64,000 bases of DNA from Hymenobacter cellulosilyticus (GCF_022919215.1 NZ_CP095046.1:310001-374000), one strand, 5' to 3'. Shown: positions 1-10,047, numbered from the stretch's first letter. The notes: generated from the sequence alone by a model not told the origin. Translations and numbers: made by a program.

Positions 1-283
1 AAGTCAATTTCCCCGCCCGGCTTTTGTCGAATACCTGGTTGGTGAAGCGCACGAATAGAAACCGGGTGGGCGTGAGCACCTCAAAGGAGTGGCAGTTGAG
101 CGGGGGCAGCAGAAAGATGCTGTGCTGTTGGTAGGGCACAAACTGGTAGTTGATGCACTGCCGCCCCTGGCCTTGCTCTACCAGCACCAGCTCAAAGAAA
201 TTGTGCTTCTCAGGCCGCTTGCGCCACTTCGTGGTTTCCTCCACCAGGATTTCGAACGGGGCGTGGGAAAGTTCTGCTTGCAT
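1..283 (-). CDS. AraC-family regulator, N-terminal part (cut by window start)
   Basis: The first 94 residues of a protein read leftwards from an ATG at 281-283; the rest lies outside the window. The visible part has the look of the cupin-like ligand domain of AraC-type regulators: a short beta-rich segment with FELVLVEQGQG, then FLLPPLNCHSFEV and TRFLFVRFTNQVF. The DNA-binding HTH would be in the missing C-terminus. It is divergent from the oxidoreductase starting at 458, with 174 bases between, so control of that neighbour is possible but unproven. Family assignment is inferred from the N-terminal pattern only. Confidence 0.7.
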   Translation of the reverse strand, partial: MQAELSHAPFEILVEETTKWRKRPEKHNFFELVLVEQGQGRQCINYQFVPYQQHSIFLLPPLNCHSFEVLTPTRFLFVRFTNQVFDKSRAGKLT

Positions 284-457
284 GATTCAGGGAAAAACCG
301 ACCGATACTGCCGCAATAGTAGCCACCACCGGGCAATTTCCGGCCAGATACGCCTTCCCTTAGCGGCTGCGTTCCGTATTATCCCCGATTCATACCACAG
401 CTCCTGTCGGGCAGTAGTTCACCTTTGCCTTGTTCTTTAACCATTCTACTCTTTTCC

Positions 458-1396
458 ATGAAAGCCTATATCCTCCATGAGCCTACTGGCCCCAGCGGCC
501 TGCGCCTGACCGAGCTGCCCACGCCTACTCCCGCCGCCACCGACGTGCTGCTGCGCGTTCAGGCCCTGAGCGTAAACCCCGTGGACGCCAAATCCACCGA
601 GGGCAAGGCTATGTACGGCCACTTCAAAGACGAGCAGCCGCTGATTCTGGGCTGGGACGTGGCCGGCACCGTGGAGGCCGTGGGCGCCGAGGTAACCACC
701 CTGCAGCCCGGCGACGAGGTTTTCGGCATGATTAACTTTCCCGGCCACGCCCGCGCCTACGCCGAGTACGTGGCCGCCCCGGCCGCCCACCTCGTGCGCA
801 AGCCCGCCACTACCAGCACCGCCGAAGCCGCCGCTGCCACCCTGGCCGCCCTCACTGCCTGGCAGGCTCTGGTAACCCAGGCCAATTTGCAGGCCGGGCA
901 GCGGGTCCTGATTCATGCCGCGGCCGGTGGCGTGGGCCACTACGCGGTGCAGCTGGCCAAGCACCTGGGCGCCTACGTCATCGGCACGGCCTCGGCCGCC
1001 AAGCGCGACTTTGCCCTCAGCCTGGGTGCCGACGAGGTAATTGACTACCAGCAGCAGGCTTTCGAGCAGGTACTGGAGCCGGTGGATGTAGTGCTTGACT
1101 GCCTCTCGGGCGAAACCCAGCTTCGCTCCCTGGAAGTACTCAAGCCCGGTGGCACGCTGGTCAGCATTCTGGGCCTCACGCCCGACACGCCCACCCGGGC
1201 CGAGCAGCGCGGCGTAACGGCCAAGGCTATGCTGGTGGATTCCAACCAGCCCGGCATGCAGGAAGTAGCCGACTTGCTGGCCAGCGGCGCGCTTCGCTCC
1301 CACGTGTCGCTCACGGTGCCCTTTGCCGAGCTGCCCCGGGCGCTGGAGCAAATTCTGACCGGCAGCACCCAGGGCAAAGTGGTGATTACGCTGTAA
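458..1396 (+). CDS. NADPH:quinone reductase-like medium-chain dehydrogenase
   Basis: A 312-residue cytoplasmic medium-chain dehydrogenase of the zeta-crystallin/quinone oxidoreductase type. The N-terminal GroES-like fold includes VLRVQALSVNPVDAK and GWDVAGTVEAVG. The Rossmann fold has the NADPH motif AAAGGVGHYAVQLAK near residues 152-166. The cysteine cluster of zinc alcohol dehydrogenases is absent, which fits the zinc-free quinone reductase branch. I chose the ATG at 458 because the protein then starts MKAYILHEP, the family norm; an upstream in-frame ATG at 425 would add a leader with no family likeness. A strong hairpin follows at 1432-1466. Substrate unknown. Confidence 0.9.
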   Translation: MKAYILHEPTGPSGLRLTELPTPTPAATDVLLRVQALSVNPVDAKSTEGKAMYGHFKDEQPLILGWDVAGTVEAVGAEVTTLQPGDEVFGMINFPGHARAYAEYVAAPAAHLVRKPATTSTAEAAAATLAALTAWQALVTQANLQAGQRVLIHAAAGGVGHYAVQLAKHLGAYVIGTASAAKRDFALSLGADEVIDYQQQAFEQVLEPVDVVLDCLSGETQLRSLEVLKPGGTLVSILGLTPDTPTRAEQRGVTAKAMLVDSNQPGMQEVADLLASGALRSHVSLTVPFAELPRALEQILTGSTQGKVVITL

Positions 1397-1431
1397 GCTT
1401 GCGCTACTAGCTCCTTCTTCCTACTAGCTAA

Positions 1432-1466
1432 AACGCCCGGCTTCCTTTCGCAGGAAGCCGGGCGTT
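1432..1466. terminator. Bidirectional terminator hairpin
   Basis: Two 15-base arms (1432-1446 and 1452-1466) pair perfectly around a 5-base loop. It lies between the convergent stops of the oxidoreductase and the aldo/keto reductase and probably ends both transcripts. Confidence 0.8.
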
Positions 1467-1487
1467 GTGGTTTACTCGAAAGCCAGC

Positions 1488-2513
1488 TTACTCAGGCTGC
1501 CGGTCGCCGCCGGTGAAGTCGAGCATCCAGCCGGGATATTCCGGAGCCAGCTTGCTTACCTCATCGAGTTGCTGCAGTTCTTCGGGGCTGAACTGCACGT
1601 CCACGGCCTTGAGGTTATCTTCGAGCTGCTCGGGCTTATTGGCCCCAATAATGACGCTGCTCACCACGGGCTGGTGCAGTAGCCAGGCCAAAGCCAACTG
1701 CGCTACTGTGGCACCCTTTGCCTCAGCCATGGGCCGTAGCGCATCCACGATGGTAAAGGCGCGGTCCTTGTCGACGGGCGGAAAGTCGAAGCGGCCCCGG
1801 CGGCCCGAGTCTTGGTTTTGCTCGTCTTCGCGGCTGTACTTGCCACTGAGCAGGCCGCCGGCAAGGGGGCTCCACACCAGCAGGCCCAGCTTTTGATCCT
1901 GCAGCAAGGGCACCAGCTCCCGCTCCAGGTCGCGGCCGGCAATGGTGTAGTAGGCCTGCAACGACACGAACTTTTCCTTGTGGGTGTACTGCGAATACGC
2001 CAGGGCCTTCATCAGCTGCCAGGCCGCCAGGTTGCTGGCTCCGATATAGCGCACCTTGCCGCTGCGCACCAGGTCGTCGAGGGCGCGCAGGGTTTCGTCC
2101 AGGGGCGTGAGCGGGTCGTAGGAGTGAATCTGGTAGAGGTCGATGTAGTCGGTGCCCAGGCGGCGCAGGCTGGCCTCGGCCTGCTGCACGATGTGCTTAC
2201 GGGTAAGGCCCACCTCGTTAGGACCTTCGCCCATTTTGCCCCGCACCTTGGTGGCCACCACCAGGTCGTCGCGCTGCAAACCCAGGTTGCGGATGGCCTG
2301 CCCGGTCATTTCCTCCGATACGCCCTCTGAGTACACGTTGGCCGTGTCCAAAAAGTTGATGCCCGCTTCCACGGAGCGTTTTACCAGGGCGTCGACGGCA
2401 GGTTGGGGCAGCTCCCCAATGGCCTTGGCCCAGCCCTTGCCGCCGAAGGTCATGGTGCCCAGGCACAGCTCCGATACTTTCAGGCCGGTATTGCCCAAGA
2501 GGTTGTACTTCAT
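1488..2513 (-). CDS. Aldo/keto reductase
   Basis: A 341-residue NADPH-dependent aldo/keto reductase (TIM barrel, cytoplasmic). The catalytic tetrad is visible: Asp56 and Tyr61 in FLDTANVYSEG, Lys89 in VATKVRGK, His130 in LYQIHSYD. The sequence resembles the YajO/Tas-like branch (LGNTGLKVSELCLGTMTFGG). The start at 2513 gives the family N-terminus MKYNLLGNTGLKVS; the longer frame upstream begins with a Thr-run of unlikely coding character. It converges on the oxidoreductase at 458-1396 and shares its terminator. Natural substrate cannot be told from sequence. Confidence 0.93.
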   Translation of the reverse strand: MKYNLLGNTGLKVSELCLGTMTFGGKGWAKAIGELPQPAVDALVKRSVEAGINFLDTANVYSEGVSEEMTGQAIRNLGLQRDDLVVATKVRGKMGEGPNEVGLTRKHIVQQAEASLRRLGTDYIDLYQIHSYDPLTPLDETLRALDDLVRSGKVRYIGASNLAAWQLMKALAYSQYTHKEKFVSLQAYYTIAGRDLERELVPLLQDQKLGLLVWSPLAGGLLSGKYSREDEQNQDSGRRGRFDFPPVDKDRAFTIVDALRPMAEAKGATVAQLALAWLLHQPVVSSVIIGANKPEQLEDNLKAVDVQFSPEELQQLDEVSKLAPEYPGWMLDFTGGDRQPE

Positions 2514-2554
2514 AGTCGTGGTAATTGTGGTTGTGGTAGTAGGTAGAAAGCGCA

Positions 2555-2585
2555 GTAGCCTCCACACCGTTGGCGCGGAGGCTAC
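2555..2585 (-). terminator. Hairpin downstream of the SDR gene
   Basis: Nine-base arms at 2555-2563 and 2577-2585 pair perfectly in the gap after the SDR stop at 2631. There is no clear T-run, so termination strength is uncertain. Confidence 0.45.
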
Positions 2586-2630
2586 CACACAACCAGCCCC
2601 AGGCCCGATAGTTGGCCCGGCCCCGTTACC

Positions 2631-3641
2631 TTATTGCTTTTTCTGCTTCCGCTGCCGGTTTTCGGCCTTGATGCGGGGCTTCACCCCATCGTCCACGCCG
2701 CGGCCGGTGGGCACGGGCTGGTATAGGGAAGCCGTGGTAGTCGGGGCCGGCGGGGCCGTTTTAACTTGGTAGCGGTGAATGATGTTGGCCGAGAGCCGCT
2801 CCGTGAAGTGAGGCATGATATTGTGCGAGAAAAACGCGCCCCGGGCCTTCCAGCCTACGGGCAGTTCCTGCCGGGGCCGCACCGAGGAGCGCACCATGGC
2901 GTTGACGACCTTGCTGGGCGGGTCCATGGCGGCCATGCGGGGCGTGCCGCCGCTGTAGTTGGCCGCGTGGCCCCAGAAAGGCGTGTCCACGGCCCAGGGC
3001 TCAATGGTCACGACCTTGATGTTCTTGTAGCCGTTGAGGCGCAGCTCGTTGTTCAGGGCCTGGTCGAGGTTGCGGATGGCCCCTTTGGTGGAGGCGTACA
3101 CGGCGTGGTAGGCCAGCGGCACTTCGCTTTCCACCGAGCCCAGGTTCATGAGTGTGCCGCTGCCCTGGGTCTGGAAGATCTTGATGGCCGCCTGGCTGCC
3201 GTAGATGATGCCCTTGAGGTTGACGTCAATCATCTGGGAGTAGTCGTTGAGCGGAATTTCCCAGAAGCGGCCGATGCCGCCCACACCCACGTCGTTGACC
3301 CATACATCCACGCGGCCAAACTGCTTCATAGCGGCATCAGCCAAATTCTGCACCTGCTCGGGCTTGCTGATGTCGGTGGTTACGACTAGGGCCTGTCCGC
3401 CGCTAGCCCGAATCTTGGTGGCGACTTCTTCCAGCAGTTCGGTGCGACGGGCGGCCAGCACCACGTTGGCTTTCATCGTGCCCAGCTGCTCGGCCATGCC
3501 CCGGCCAAAGCCGCTGGAGGCCCCGATAATGACGTAGGTTTTGCCCTGTACCTGCTTTTGTATTGCCGAGCCCGGCTTGGACGTGGCGCAGCTGCTCAGC
3601 ACCCAGGCCAGCAGCAGAAGCAAGCCCATGGCCCAGGACAT
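2631..3641 (-). CDS. SDR-family oxidoreductase with lipoprotein-type signal
   Basis: A classical short-chain dehydrogenase: nucleotide motif GASSGFG at residues 40-46, NDVG in place of NNAG, catalytic Asn141, Ser169, Tyr182 and Lys186 (YASTK). Unusually it starts with a hydrophobic segment ending in the lipobox VLSSC (Cys18), which predicts export and lipidation, although SDR enzymes use cytosolic NAD(P)H. It also has a C-terminal tail rich in Pro, Thr and basic residues. I chose the ATG at 3641: an ATG at 3701 is in frame, but the intervening codons lack the GC-rich third position of the gene. Whether it acts outside the cytoplasm is open. Confidence 0.85.
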   Translation of the reverse strand: MSWAMGLLLLLAWVLSSCATSKPGSAIQKQVQGKTYVIIGASSGFGRGMAEQLGTMKANVVLAARRTELLEEVATKIRASGGQALVVTTDISKPEQVQNLADAAMKQFGRVDVWVNDVGVGGIGRFWEIPLNDYSQMIDVNLKGIIYGSQAAIKIFQTQGSGTLMNLGSVESEVPLAYHAVYASTKGAIRNLDQALNNELRLNGYKNIKVVTIEPWAVDTPFWGHAANYSGGTPRMAAMDPPSKVVNAMVRSSVRPRQELPVGWKARGAFFSHNIMPHFTERLSANIIHRYQVKTAPPAPTTTASLYQPVPTGRGVDDGVKPRIKAENRQRKQKKQ

Positions 3642-3826
3642 CAGGCGGGGAGTGGGAGTTGGGGGAAAGAAAAATCCGGGAGCCGAAGTAGACGAATGCA
3701 TACGAGATTGGGTCGAGAGTAATTAGGTAAACTACCCTACCCATACGGTCCACTTTCCCGCCGGGATATAGCCCAGCTTGCTGCAAACGCGGTTTTAGCG
3801 TTCAGCTTGCTCCCTTTTGACGCTCC

Positions 3827-4920
3827 TTAAGCCCCCCAAATACGTTCCCATTTCGGCCCCGACGGTCTATTCCGTGCGCTTCTCGGGGCCAGGTCGCCGC
3901 TGAAAGCCTGGTGCCGGAAAATGGACTTGCGCAGGGCCCGGGCCTGCTTTTCGGTGTGCGCGGCCTTGCTCATAAACACGTCGGCTACGCTGGGCTGCCC
4001 GTCCTTGGCAAAATGCTCGCCCAGGTGTTGAAGCAGCATCTTGCTTTCCTCCAGGCCGCGCATCGACTGATACAGCAAACTTTCCACCGACTCCGACACT
4101 TCCGACAGCAGGGCGCTGATGGTGTAGGCGTGGCCGGTGTGGCAGCGGAAGCGGATTATTTTACCTTCAATGAGCTGGGTAAGCGCGCCGTGGCAGTCGG
4201 GGCAGGTAAAGGCCGTAAGCTGGCCCTGGTCGATAATGCCCATTTCGAAGGCACTGGCGTTTTTGGCAATACTTACCTCAATGCCCAACAGCTCATTATA
4301 CACCTTGGGCACTTTGGGCCGGGCCGCCGCCGGCTCGGCCGTGAGGCGCACCAGCAAGGCTCCCAGTTCAGCCAGCGGCACGATGTGGTCGGCCTGCACA
4401 AACTCCAGGGCATTGGTGGGCATGGCCGGCGAATCGGCATCGTCGGGGTCCTGCACCACCGTGACGCCGCCCAGGCGCTGAATGCACCACAGCCCCGAGG
4501 TGCCGTCGTCGAGGTAGCCGGTGAGTACCACCCGATAACCCGGGGCCCATATCCGTAGGCGGCCGAGCGAAACAGGGCATCTATCGAGGGTCGGAACCGG
4601 TTTTCCTTGGGCCCGCGCTTCACCAGCACCCGGTCGTTTTCTACCAGCACATGATGGTCGGGCGGAGCCACGTAGATAACGCCGGGCTTGAGGGCCTCGC
4701 CGTCGCGCGGGTGCCGGGCCTCCAGCGCCGACACGTCGCTGATCAGCTGTGGCAGCAGGCTCTGGGCGTAGGGGGCCATGTGCTGCACCACCAGAATAGG
4801 GGCAGGAAAGTCGTGGGGCAGCGTTTTGGCCAAATCCAGCAGCGCCATGACGCCCCCGGAGGAGGCACCAATAACGACAATGTCATGCTTGGCAGAAGCA
4901 CCCTTTTTCTTTACAGTCAT
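3827..4920 (-). CDS. cheB: Stand-alone CheB-type protein-glutamate methylesterase (frameshifted)
   Basis: Reads as a methylesterase domain without the receiver domain of classical CheB. The triad is present: Ser in IGASSGG, His in VVQHM, Asp in GYLDDGTSG. A C-terminal extension carries CPDCHG and CHTGH, a possible metal-binding pair, then a helical region. The reading frame breaks at the CCC of 4531-4533; adding one base restores RVIGVVLTGYLDDG, so the gene is split into two frames only by a single missing base. The start at 4920 (MTVKKKG) directly precedes the family core. No CheR, receptor or kinase gene is nearby. Such orphans are found in sensory proteins of non-flagellated bacteria; role here unknown. 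Confidence 0.85.
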
Positions 4921-5062
4921 GATACCTGGAAGTAACCGGTACCCTGCTCCCCGCCTTTCGGAAACAACCCGATAAGGCCGCCAGAAGGTAGCACCCTGAT
5001 TGCAGAATACGCAAAAGCAGGCGGCCCGTTGATCTTCGCCCGGCGGCAAGCCCCTAAACGTA

Positions 5063-5100
5063 GGAAGCGGAAGCCGGGATGTTCCCAGCTTCCGCTTCTT
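5063..5100 (-). terminator. Terminator hairpin
   Basis: Arms of about 12 bases (5063-5074 and 5089-5100) built on GGAAGCGGAAGC pair perfectly just after the stop of the leftward phytase-like gene. Confidence 0.65.
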
Positions 5101-5125
5101 GGTTTACTTGACTTCGTCGTGCTGG

Positions 5126-6303
5126 TTAGGGCATTACTTCGAAGGCCAAGAACTGGGTAACCTGGGTCGAGCCGAAGTTGTCGTCCGACACCAGAATCAG
5201 GGAAAAATGCCCGTTGGCCAGCTTGGGCCCAAAAGTCATGCCTTCCAGGTTGTCGATGCGGGCTACGCCGGTAGAGGCCACATCCAGCACCAGGCGCTTG
5301 GCCACGGGCGTGTAAGTAGCGCCCTGCAGGCCGCCCAGGCTGTTGACGTCGGTAGCGGCGCTCAGGTCCACTTCGTAGATTTTCACCACGTAATCGGGCG
5401 TGGCCCCACGGCGAAGGAACGCTCCATGACCAGCAGCTTGGTTTCCGACAGGGCGAGCACCTCCACGACCCCGTTGAGCTGAAATTGCGTGGCGGGCACG
5501 GGCTCCTTGTGCACCGCGTCGAGCTTGTAGGCATACTGCCCCACCACCTGCCGGGTCGCCTTGTCGTACTTCACGATACGCGTGGTGGCCGCGACGCCAA
5601 ACGCGGCCCGTGGGCCATCCTCGTAAATCGGCTCTTCCTGGGCCGTAAACACAAACCGGCCGCCGGGCGAGATGGACAGGCCCTCGTAGGAGCCGTTGGA
5701 GCGGGTGCCGTTGTCGGTGGCTTTGATCTGGAACAGCTGCGGCAAGCCAAACTCGGCCACGTGGGAGCCGTCCAGGTTGGCTTCGCGCAGGAAAGGATGG
5801 TTCAGCACCGCCGGGGTTGTGGTCAGATTACGCACGCCTTCACTGGACCAGATAACGTGGCCCGTGGCGGCATCGTAGCGAATTCCTTCCGGGTCGATGC
5901 GGGCGTAGATGGCCGTGGCGTCGGAGCCGGTTTTGGGAAACACAGTGCCATCGGGCCGCTTCAGCGTCGTGACGCCGGTAAAGGTGACGCCCGAGAAGCT
6001 TTTCTCATCGAAGTTCAGTGCGGCAGTGTAGTAGCGCACGGGCTGCAAGTCCGACGGGTCGTCGCTCATCAGGTAGTACGAGTTGTTGTCGGGGCGGTAG
6101 TCCAGGCCTGAGAAGCCGCCCAGCGTGGTGCCGTTGTACTCCTGCTTGAAGGGCACTTTGGCTTCTCCGATATAGCGCAGGGAGGCTACCGAGGTAGGCG
6201 CGGCGTTGGCATCGGGCGCGTCGTCATTTTTGTCGCAGGCCAGCAGCACGGGCAGGGCCGAGCCGGCCAGCAGCAGGGCGGCCGCAGAGAAGATTTTGCT
6301 CAT
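5126..6303 (-). CDS. Esterase-like/phytase-like lipoprotein (frameshifted)
   Basis: A secreted lipoprotein of about 392 residues of the esterase-like activity of phytase family. The signal peptide ends in LPVLLAC, so it is probably lipid-anchored in the cell envelope. Recognisable stretches are FSGLDYRPDNNSYYLMSDD, DPEGIRYD, NGSYEGLSISPGGRFVF and VMERSFAVG. Frame breaks at the C4 run 5404-5407; one added base joins ERSFAVGATPDYVVKIYEV and continues to the stop at 5126. The start at 6303 gives a compact signal peptide. Family members are seen near phosphate metabolism genes but the reaction here is not established. Confidence 0.85.
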
Positions 6304-6570
6304 TGGAAAAGGAAATAGAGGAGAGAAAGGAGGAAGGAAAAACAAAGTACGCCATTGCAGCTGGGGCTGAAGTTATGCCAATGTTATGCTTGCGCAGCCC
6401 CGCCCGGAGAGCCAAGCCGGCCGTCAAATAGTGAATAAGCTCAACGGTAGCTCATCCTCATCCCCGCTCCAGCCGTATCTTGCAAACTCGTCTGGTGCTT
6501 TTGCCCTGCCCCGCCGGATTTTACTGTCTATCATCCGGAGCCTGCGGGTAGGGCCTCCGTCGTATCTAGC

Positions 6571-7005
6571 ATGAACCACATTGTGTACATGAGCCGGGCG
6601 GTCCGGCCATTGTCCGACCAAGACCTGCAGGAACTGTTGGCTCAGTGCCGCCGCGACAACGCCCGGCATAACGTGACGGGCATCCTGTTTTACAGCCACG
6701 GCAACATTGCCCAGCTTATCGAAGGCGACCCTGCCGTTATTGAGCCGTTGTACGAGAAAATTTCCCGCGACGGGCGCCATTCCAACGTGCAGCAGCTGGC
6801 CAACAAGGCTATTACGGAGCGTAGCTTCCCCGACTGGTCCATGGCCTTCCACCCGATTGAAACGGAAGGCTTTCACACCCTGGAAGGCTTTTTCCTGCCC
6901 CACCAGCTGCCGGCCACGCCCGAAACCCTCACCATTGCCGATGCCCTGATTGTGGACCTGGTGCGGCAGGCCGTGTTCGGCCCCGACGCGCCCACGACCG
7001 TTTAG
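6571..7005 (+). CDS. BLUF-domain blue-light sensor
   Basis: A 144-residue single-domain BLUF photoreceptor, which binds FAD and senses blue light. Key residues are in place: Tyr6 (IVYMSRA), Asn30 (NARHNVTG), Gln48 (QLIEGD), plus Trp89 and Met91 in FPDWSMAF, the positions that couple flavin state to the beta-sheet. There is no output domain, so it must act on a partner protein. The PAS histidine kinase starts 121 bases downstream on the same strand, an attractive but untested partner. The start at 6571 is the first ATG and gives the canonical N-terminus. Confidence 0.93.
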   Translation: MNHIVYMSRAVRPLSDQDLQELLAQCRRDNARHNVTGILFYSHGNIAQLIEGDPAVIEPLYEKISRDGRHSNVQQLANKAITERSFPDWSMAFHPIETEGFHTLEGFFLPHQLPATPETLTIADALIVDLVRQAVFGPDAPTTV

Positions 7006-7126
7006 CCAGCCTGCCGCCCTTTTCCGTACCGCTTCAGCTTCAGCCTACCACCCCTACCCCGCTCTACAGATCAGGTTAGGTTTCTGATATTTGCAGCTTC
7101 TTTTCTTCTTCTCCGCCCACTAGCTC

Positions 7127-8988
7127 ATGCGCGAACAGCAGCTTCAGAGTATTCTCCGGCACATGCCCGCGGGCATTGCCACCCTGCTGGGGCCGGAGCT
7201 GCGCTACGGGTTTGTAAACGAGGCCATGCAGGCCCTGCTCGGCGGCGACACGCCCGAGGGGCAGCCTTTGGCCAACCACCTGGGCGTGCTGGCCGCCGAC
7301 TTGCTGGAAGTAATGCAGCAGGTGTACAAGTCGGGGCGGCCGTACGTAGCCAAGGCCTATGCCCTGCCCCTGCTCGATGCCGCCGGGGCCCGGCCACGCC
7401 TCGCTACTTTGACCTAAGCATGGAGCCCCTGCAGGATGAGGATGAGCAGCCCCTGGGTCTGCTACTGTTTGCCGTGGATGTAACGGGGCAGGAGGAAGCC
7501 CGGCAGCGGGCCCACGAGCTGGCCCTGGAAACCCGCCGCCTCGACGCCCGCTTGCGGGTGCTCACCGAAACGGCCCCGCAGATTACCTTCAGCATCGACT
7601 CCGAAGGGCGGTTTGAGTACGTGAGCCCGCAGTGGTACTACTTCACCGGCCAGCCGCCCACCACCGATCTGAACGCCATCTGGCCCCTGCTGATTCATCC
7701 CGACGACCGGCTGCGGGTGCTCTACCAGTCGGAGGCGGCCCGGACCCAGGGCATCGGCTGGAGCTTCGAGTACCGCCTGCGCCGCCACGACGGGCAGTAC
7801 CGCTGGCTGCTGAGCCGCGCCCTGCCCGAGTTGCACGCCCCCGACAAGCCCGTATTCTGGCACGGAGCCGTGACGGAAATCCACGACCAGCGGGAACTGG
7901 CCGAGGCTCTGCGCCGCGGCGAGGCCGAGCTGCGCTTTCTGGCTGACAGCATTGCCCAGCTGATCTGGACGGCTTCGGCCGAGGGCTTTATCGACTATTA
8001 CAACCGCCACACGGCTGAGTACACCGGGCGCACACCCGAAGAGCTGGGCCCGACCGGCTGGGTAGGCCTGCTCGACACCAGTGAGCAGGCTACGGCCGCC
8101 CGGCGCTGGGTGCAGTGCGTAGCCAGCGGCGCCGACTACGAGGGCCTGTACCGCATGCGCCGCCACGACGGGGTGTACCGCTGGCACATCATCCGGGCCC
8201 GCCGCCTGACCGATACCCGGGGTCTGCGCTGGTTTGGCACCTGCACCGACGTAGACGACCAGCACCGCCTGCGCGAAGTGCTGCAAAGCCAGTACGACGA
8301 GCTGGCCCGCACCAACCGCGACCTGGATACCTTCGTCTACACGGCTTCCCACGACCTGAAACAGCCGCTGTTCAACCTGCGGGGGCTGTTCGACGAATTG
8401 CGCCGCTCAGCCACCTTCGACGACCCCGAGCAGAAAGTCATCCTGGATATGGTGGATGAGGCCCTGGGCCAGCTCGACGGTACCCTGCAGGAGCTGGCAG
8501 CCACCGTGCAGGACCAGCGCGAGTTGAGCGCGCCCACCGAGGCCCTGGACCTAAGCAGCATAGTAGAGGAAATCCTGCTGGGCCTGCGCACCCAGGTCCA
8601 GGAAACCGAGGCCACCATCGACATTCAGACCGAGGCGGCGCCGGCGCTGGTATATGGCCGGGCCAACCTACGCAGCGTGCTGCACAATCTGCTCAGCAAC
8701 GCCCTGAAGTTTGCGCACCCCGAGCGGGCCCCACACATTGTGCTGGTCAGTAGCCTTTCGCCCAGCGGCCAGCCCCAGCTTACCTTGCAGGATAATGGCG
8801 TAGGTATGAAGCTGCCCAACGGTACCACTCCGGCCTTTCACCTCTTTGAGCGCCAGCACCCGCGCGTACCCGGTGCCGGCGTAGGTCTTTATCTGGTGCA
8901 ACGCATTCTGGACAGCCACGGCGGCCACCTAGAAGTAAGCAGCACCTTGGGCGAGGGCACCACGTTCACCGTGTACTGGTTCGAATAA
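7127..8988 (+). CDS. PAS-domain sensor histidine kinase (frameshifted)
   Basis: About 620 residues, no signal peptide or membrane span, so a cytosolic sensor kinase. Order: N-terminal PAS-like segment, PAS (LRVLTETAPQITFSIDSEG), PAS (IAQLIWTASAEGFIDYYN), phosphoacceptor helix with YTASHDLKQPLFNL, then HATPase with NALKFAHPE, DNGVGM and GAGVGLYLVQRI. The frame breaks near 7393-7395; one extra C restores ARPTPRYFDLSMEPL. Kinases of this Cytophagales type usually signal to separate receivers; none lies in the window. It shares layout and H-box with the larger kinase at 29021-32878. Proximity to the BLUF gene suggests light input. Confidence 0.88.
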
Positions 8989-9057
8989 ACCGTCTGAGCA
9001 GGAACAGGTGCATTCCAGCTCTTACCCCCAACAATCAAACGGCTACGAGCCAGACTT

Positions 9058-10047
9058 TTACTTACTTGGCAAATACCAGAAGTCTTCCGGCGCTATGGCT
9101 ACGGCTACTGAATCTCCACTCCGGTAGGCAGCCGTTGTTTTAACCCGGATGCTGGTGTTCTGCAACAGCACATCTACTTCCCGGTAACTGCCGAAAAACC
9201 GCACCGCCTGCACTGTGGCCGCCAGGCCCATTTCAGAGGAGGCGGACAGCCGCACGTTTTCCGGACGTACCAGCAGGGGCTTCCGCTTGCGGGGCAGGTC
9301 GGCACCCGCCGCTAGGGCCGCCGCTACGGAGCCCTGCAGCAGGTTGTAGTCGCCAAACAGGCCGGCCGTGTACTCGTTTACCGGCCGCCGGTAAATCTGC
9401 TCGGGCGGGCCTTGCTGCACCAGCCGGCCGTTCTGAATCACTAGGATTTCCTCGGCCCACGACAAGGTATCGGCCGGGTCGTGGGAAATCAGCAGGCAGG
9501 TGATGCCCAGCTGCGCCCCGATGTCGTGAATCACAGCCTTAAGAATCTGCCGGTGGGCCCGGTCCAGGTTGGAAAACGGCTCGTCGAGCAGCAGCAGGCG
9601 CGGCGAGCCAAGCAGCAGGCGGGCCAGGGCAATGCGCTGCCGCTCCCCGCCCGACAACTGGTCGGTGCGGCGGGTGGCCAGGTGCCCGATGCGGCAGAGC
9701 CCATACAGCTGCTCGGCCGTCACGGTGGCCTGCTTATTGGCGTAGCGCAGCACCTGCTCTACCCGCAGGGAAGGCGGAAGCTCGAAGTGCTGCGAGAGAA
9801 AAGCAATGCCCGCGTGGCCCGGAATCAGGACTTCCACTGGGCCTTTCACCCGGCGGTCCTCGAAGCGCACGGTGCCGGCCGTGGGCTGAGTCAGGCCGGC
9901 AATGATTTGCAGCAAAGTGCTTTTGCCGGCCCCGGTTTCCCCGGCTATGGCCAGCTTCTGAAACTGCCGCTGACTAAAGCTAATGTCTTCTAAAACCGTG
10001 TTTCCCCTTTCCTGCAAGGATATTCCCGAAACGCTCAACCAACTCAT
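9058..10047 (-). CDS. ABC transporter ATP-binding protein (CysA/PotA-like)
   Basis: A 329-residue ATPase: Walker A GETGAGKST at 36-44, signature LSGGERQR at 131-138, Walker B LLLLDEP near 151-157, H-loop SHD. The C-terminal third resembles the TOBE/MOP regulatory domain found in importers of sulfate, iron, molybdate and polyamines (RPENVRLSASS). No permease or binding protein gene is adjacent, so the partner is encoded elsewhere and the substrate is unknown. The start at 10047 (MSWLSVSGISLQ) fits the family; a longer frame upstream begins with atypical residues. Confidence 0.88.
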   Translation of the reverse strand: MSWLSVSGISLQERGNTVLEDISFSQRQFQKLAIAGETGAGKSTLLQIIAGLTQPTAGTVRFEDRRVKGPVEVLIPGHAGIAFLSQHFELPPSLRVEQVLRYANKQATVTAEQLYGLCRIGHLATRRTDQLSGGERQRIALARLLLGSPRLLLLDEPFSNLDRAHRQILKAVIHDIGAQLGITCLLISHDPADTLSWAEEILVIQNGRLVQQGPPEQIYRRPVNEYTAGLFGDYNLLQGSVAAALAAGADLPRKRKPLLVRPENVRLSASSEMGLAATVQAVRFFGSYREVDVLLQNTSIRVKTTAAYRSGDSVAVAIAPEDFWYLPSK

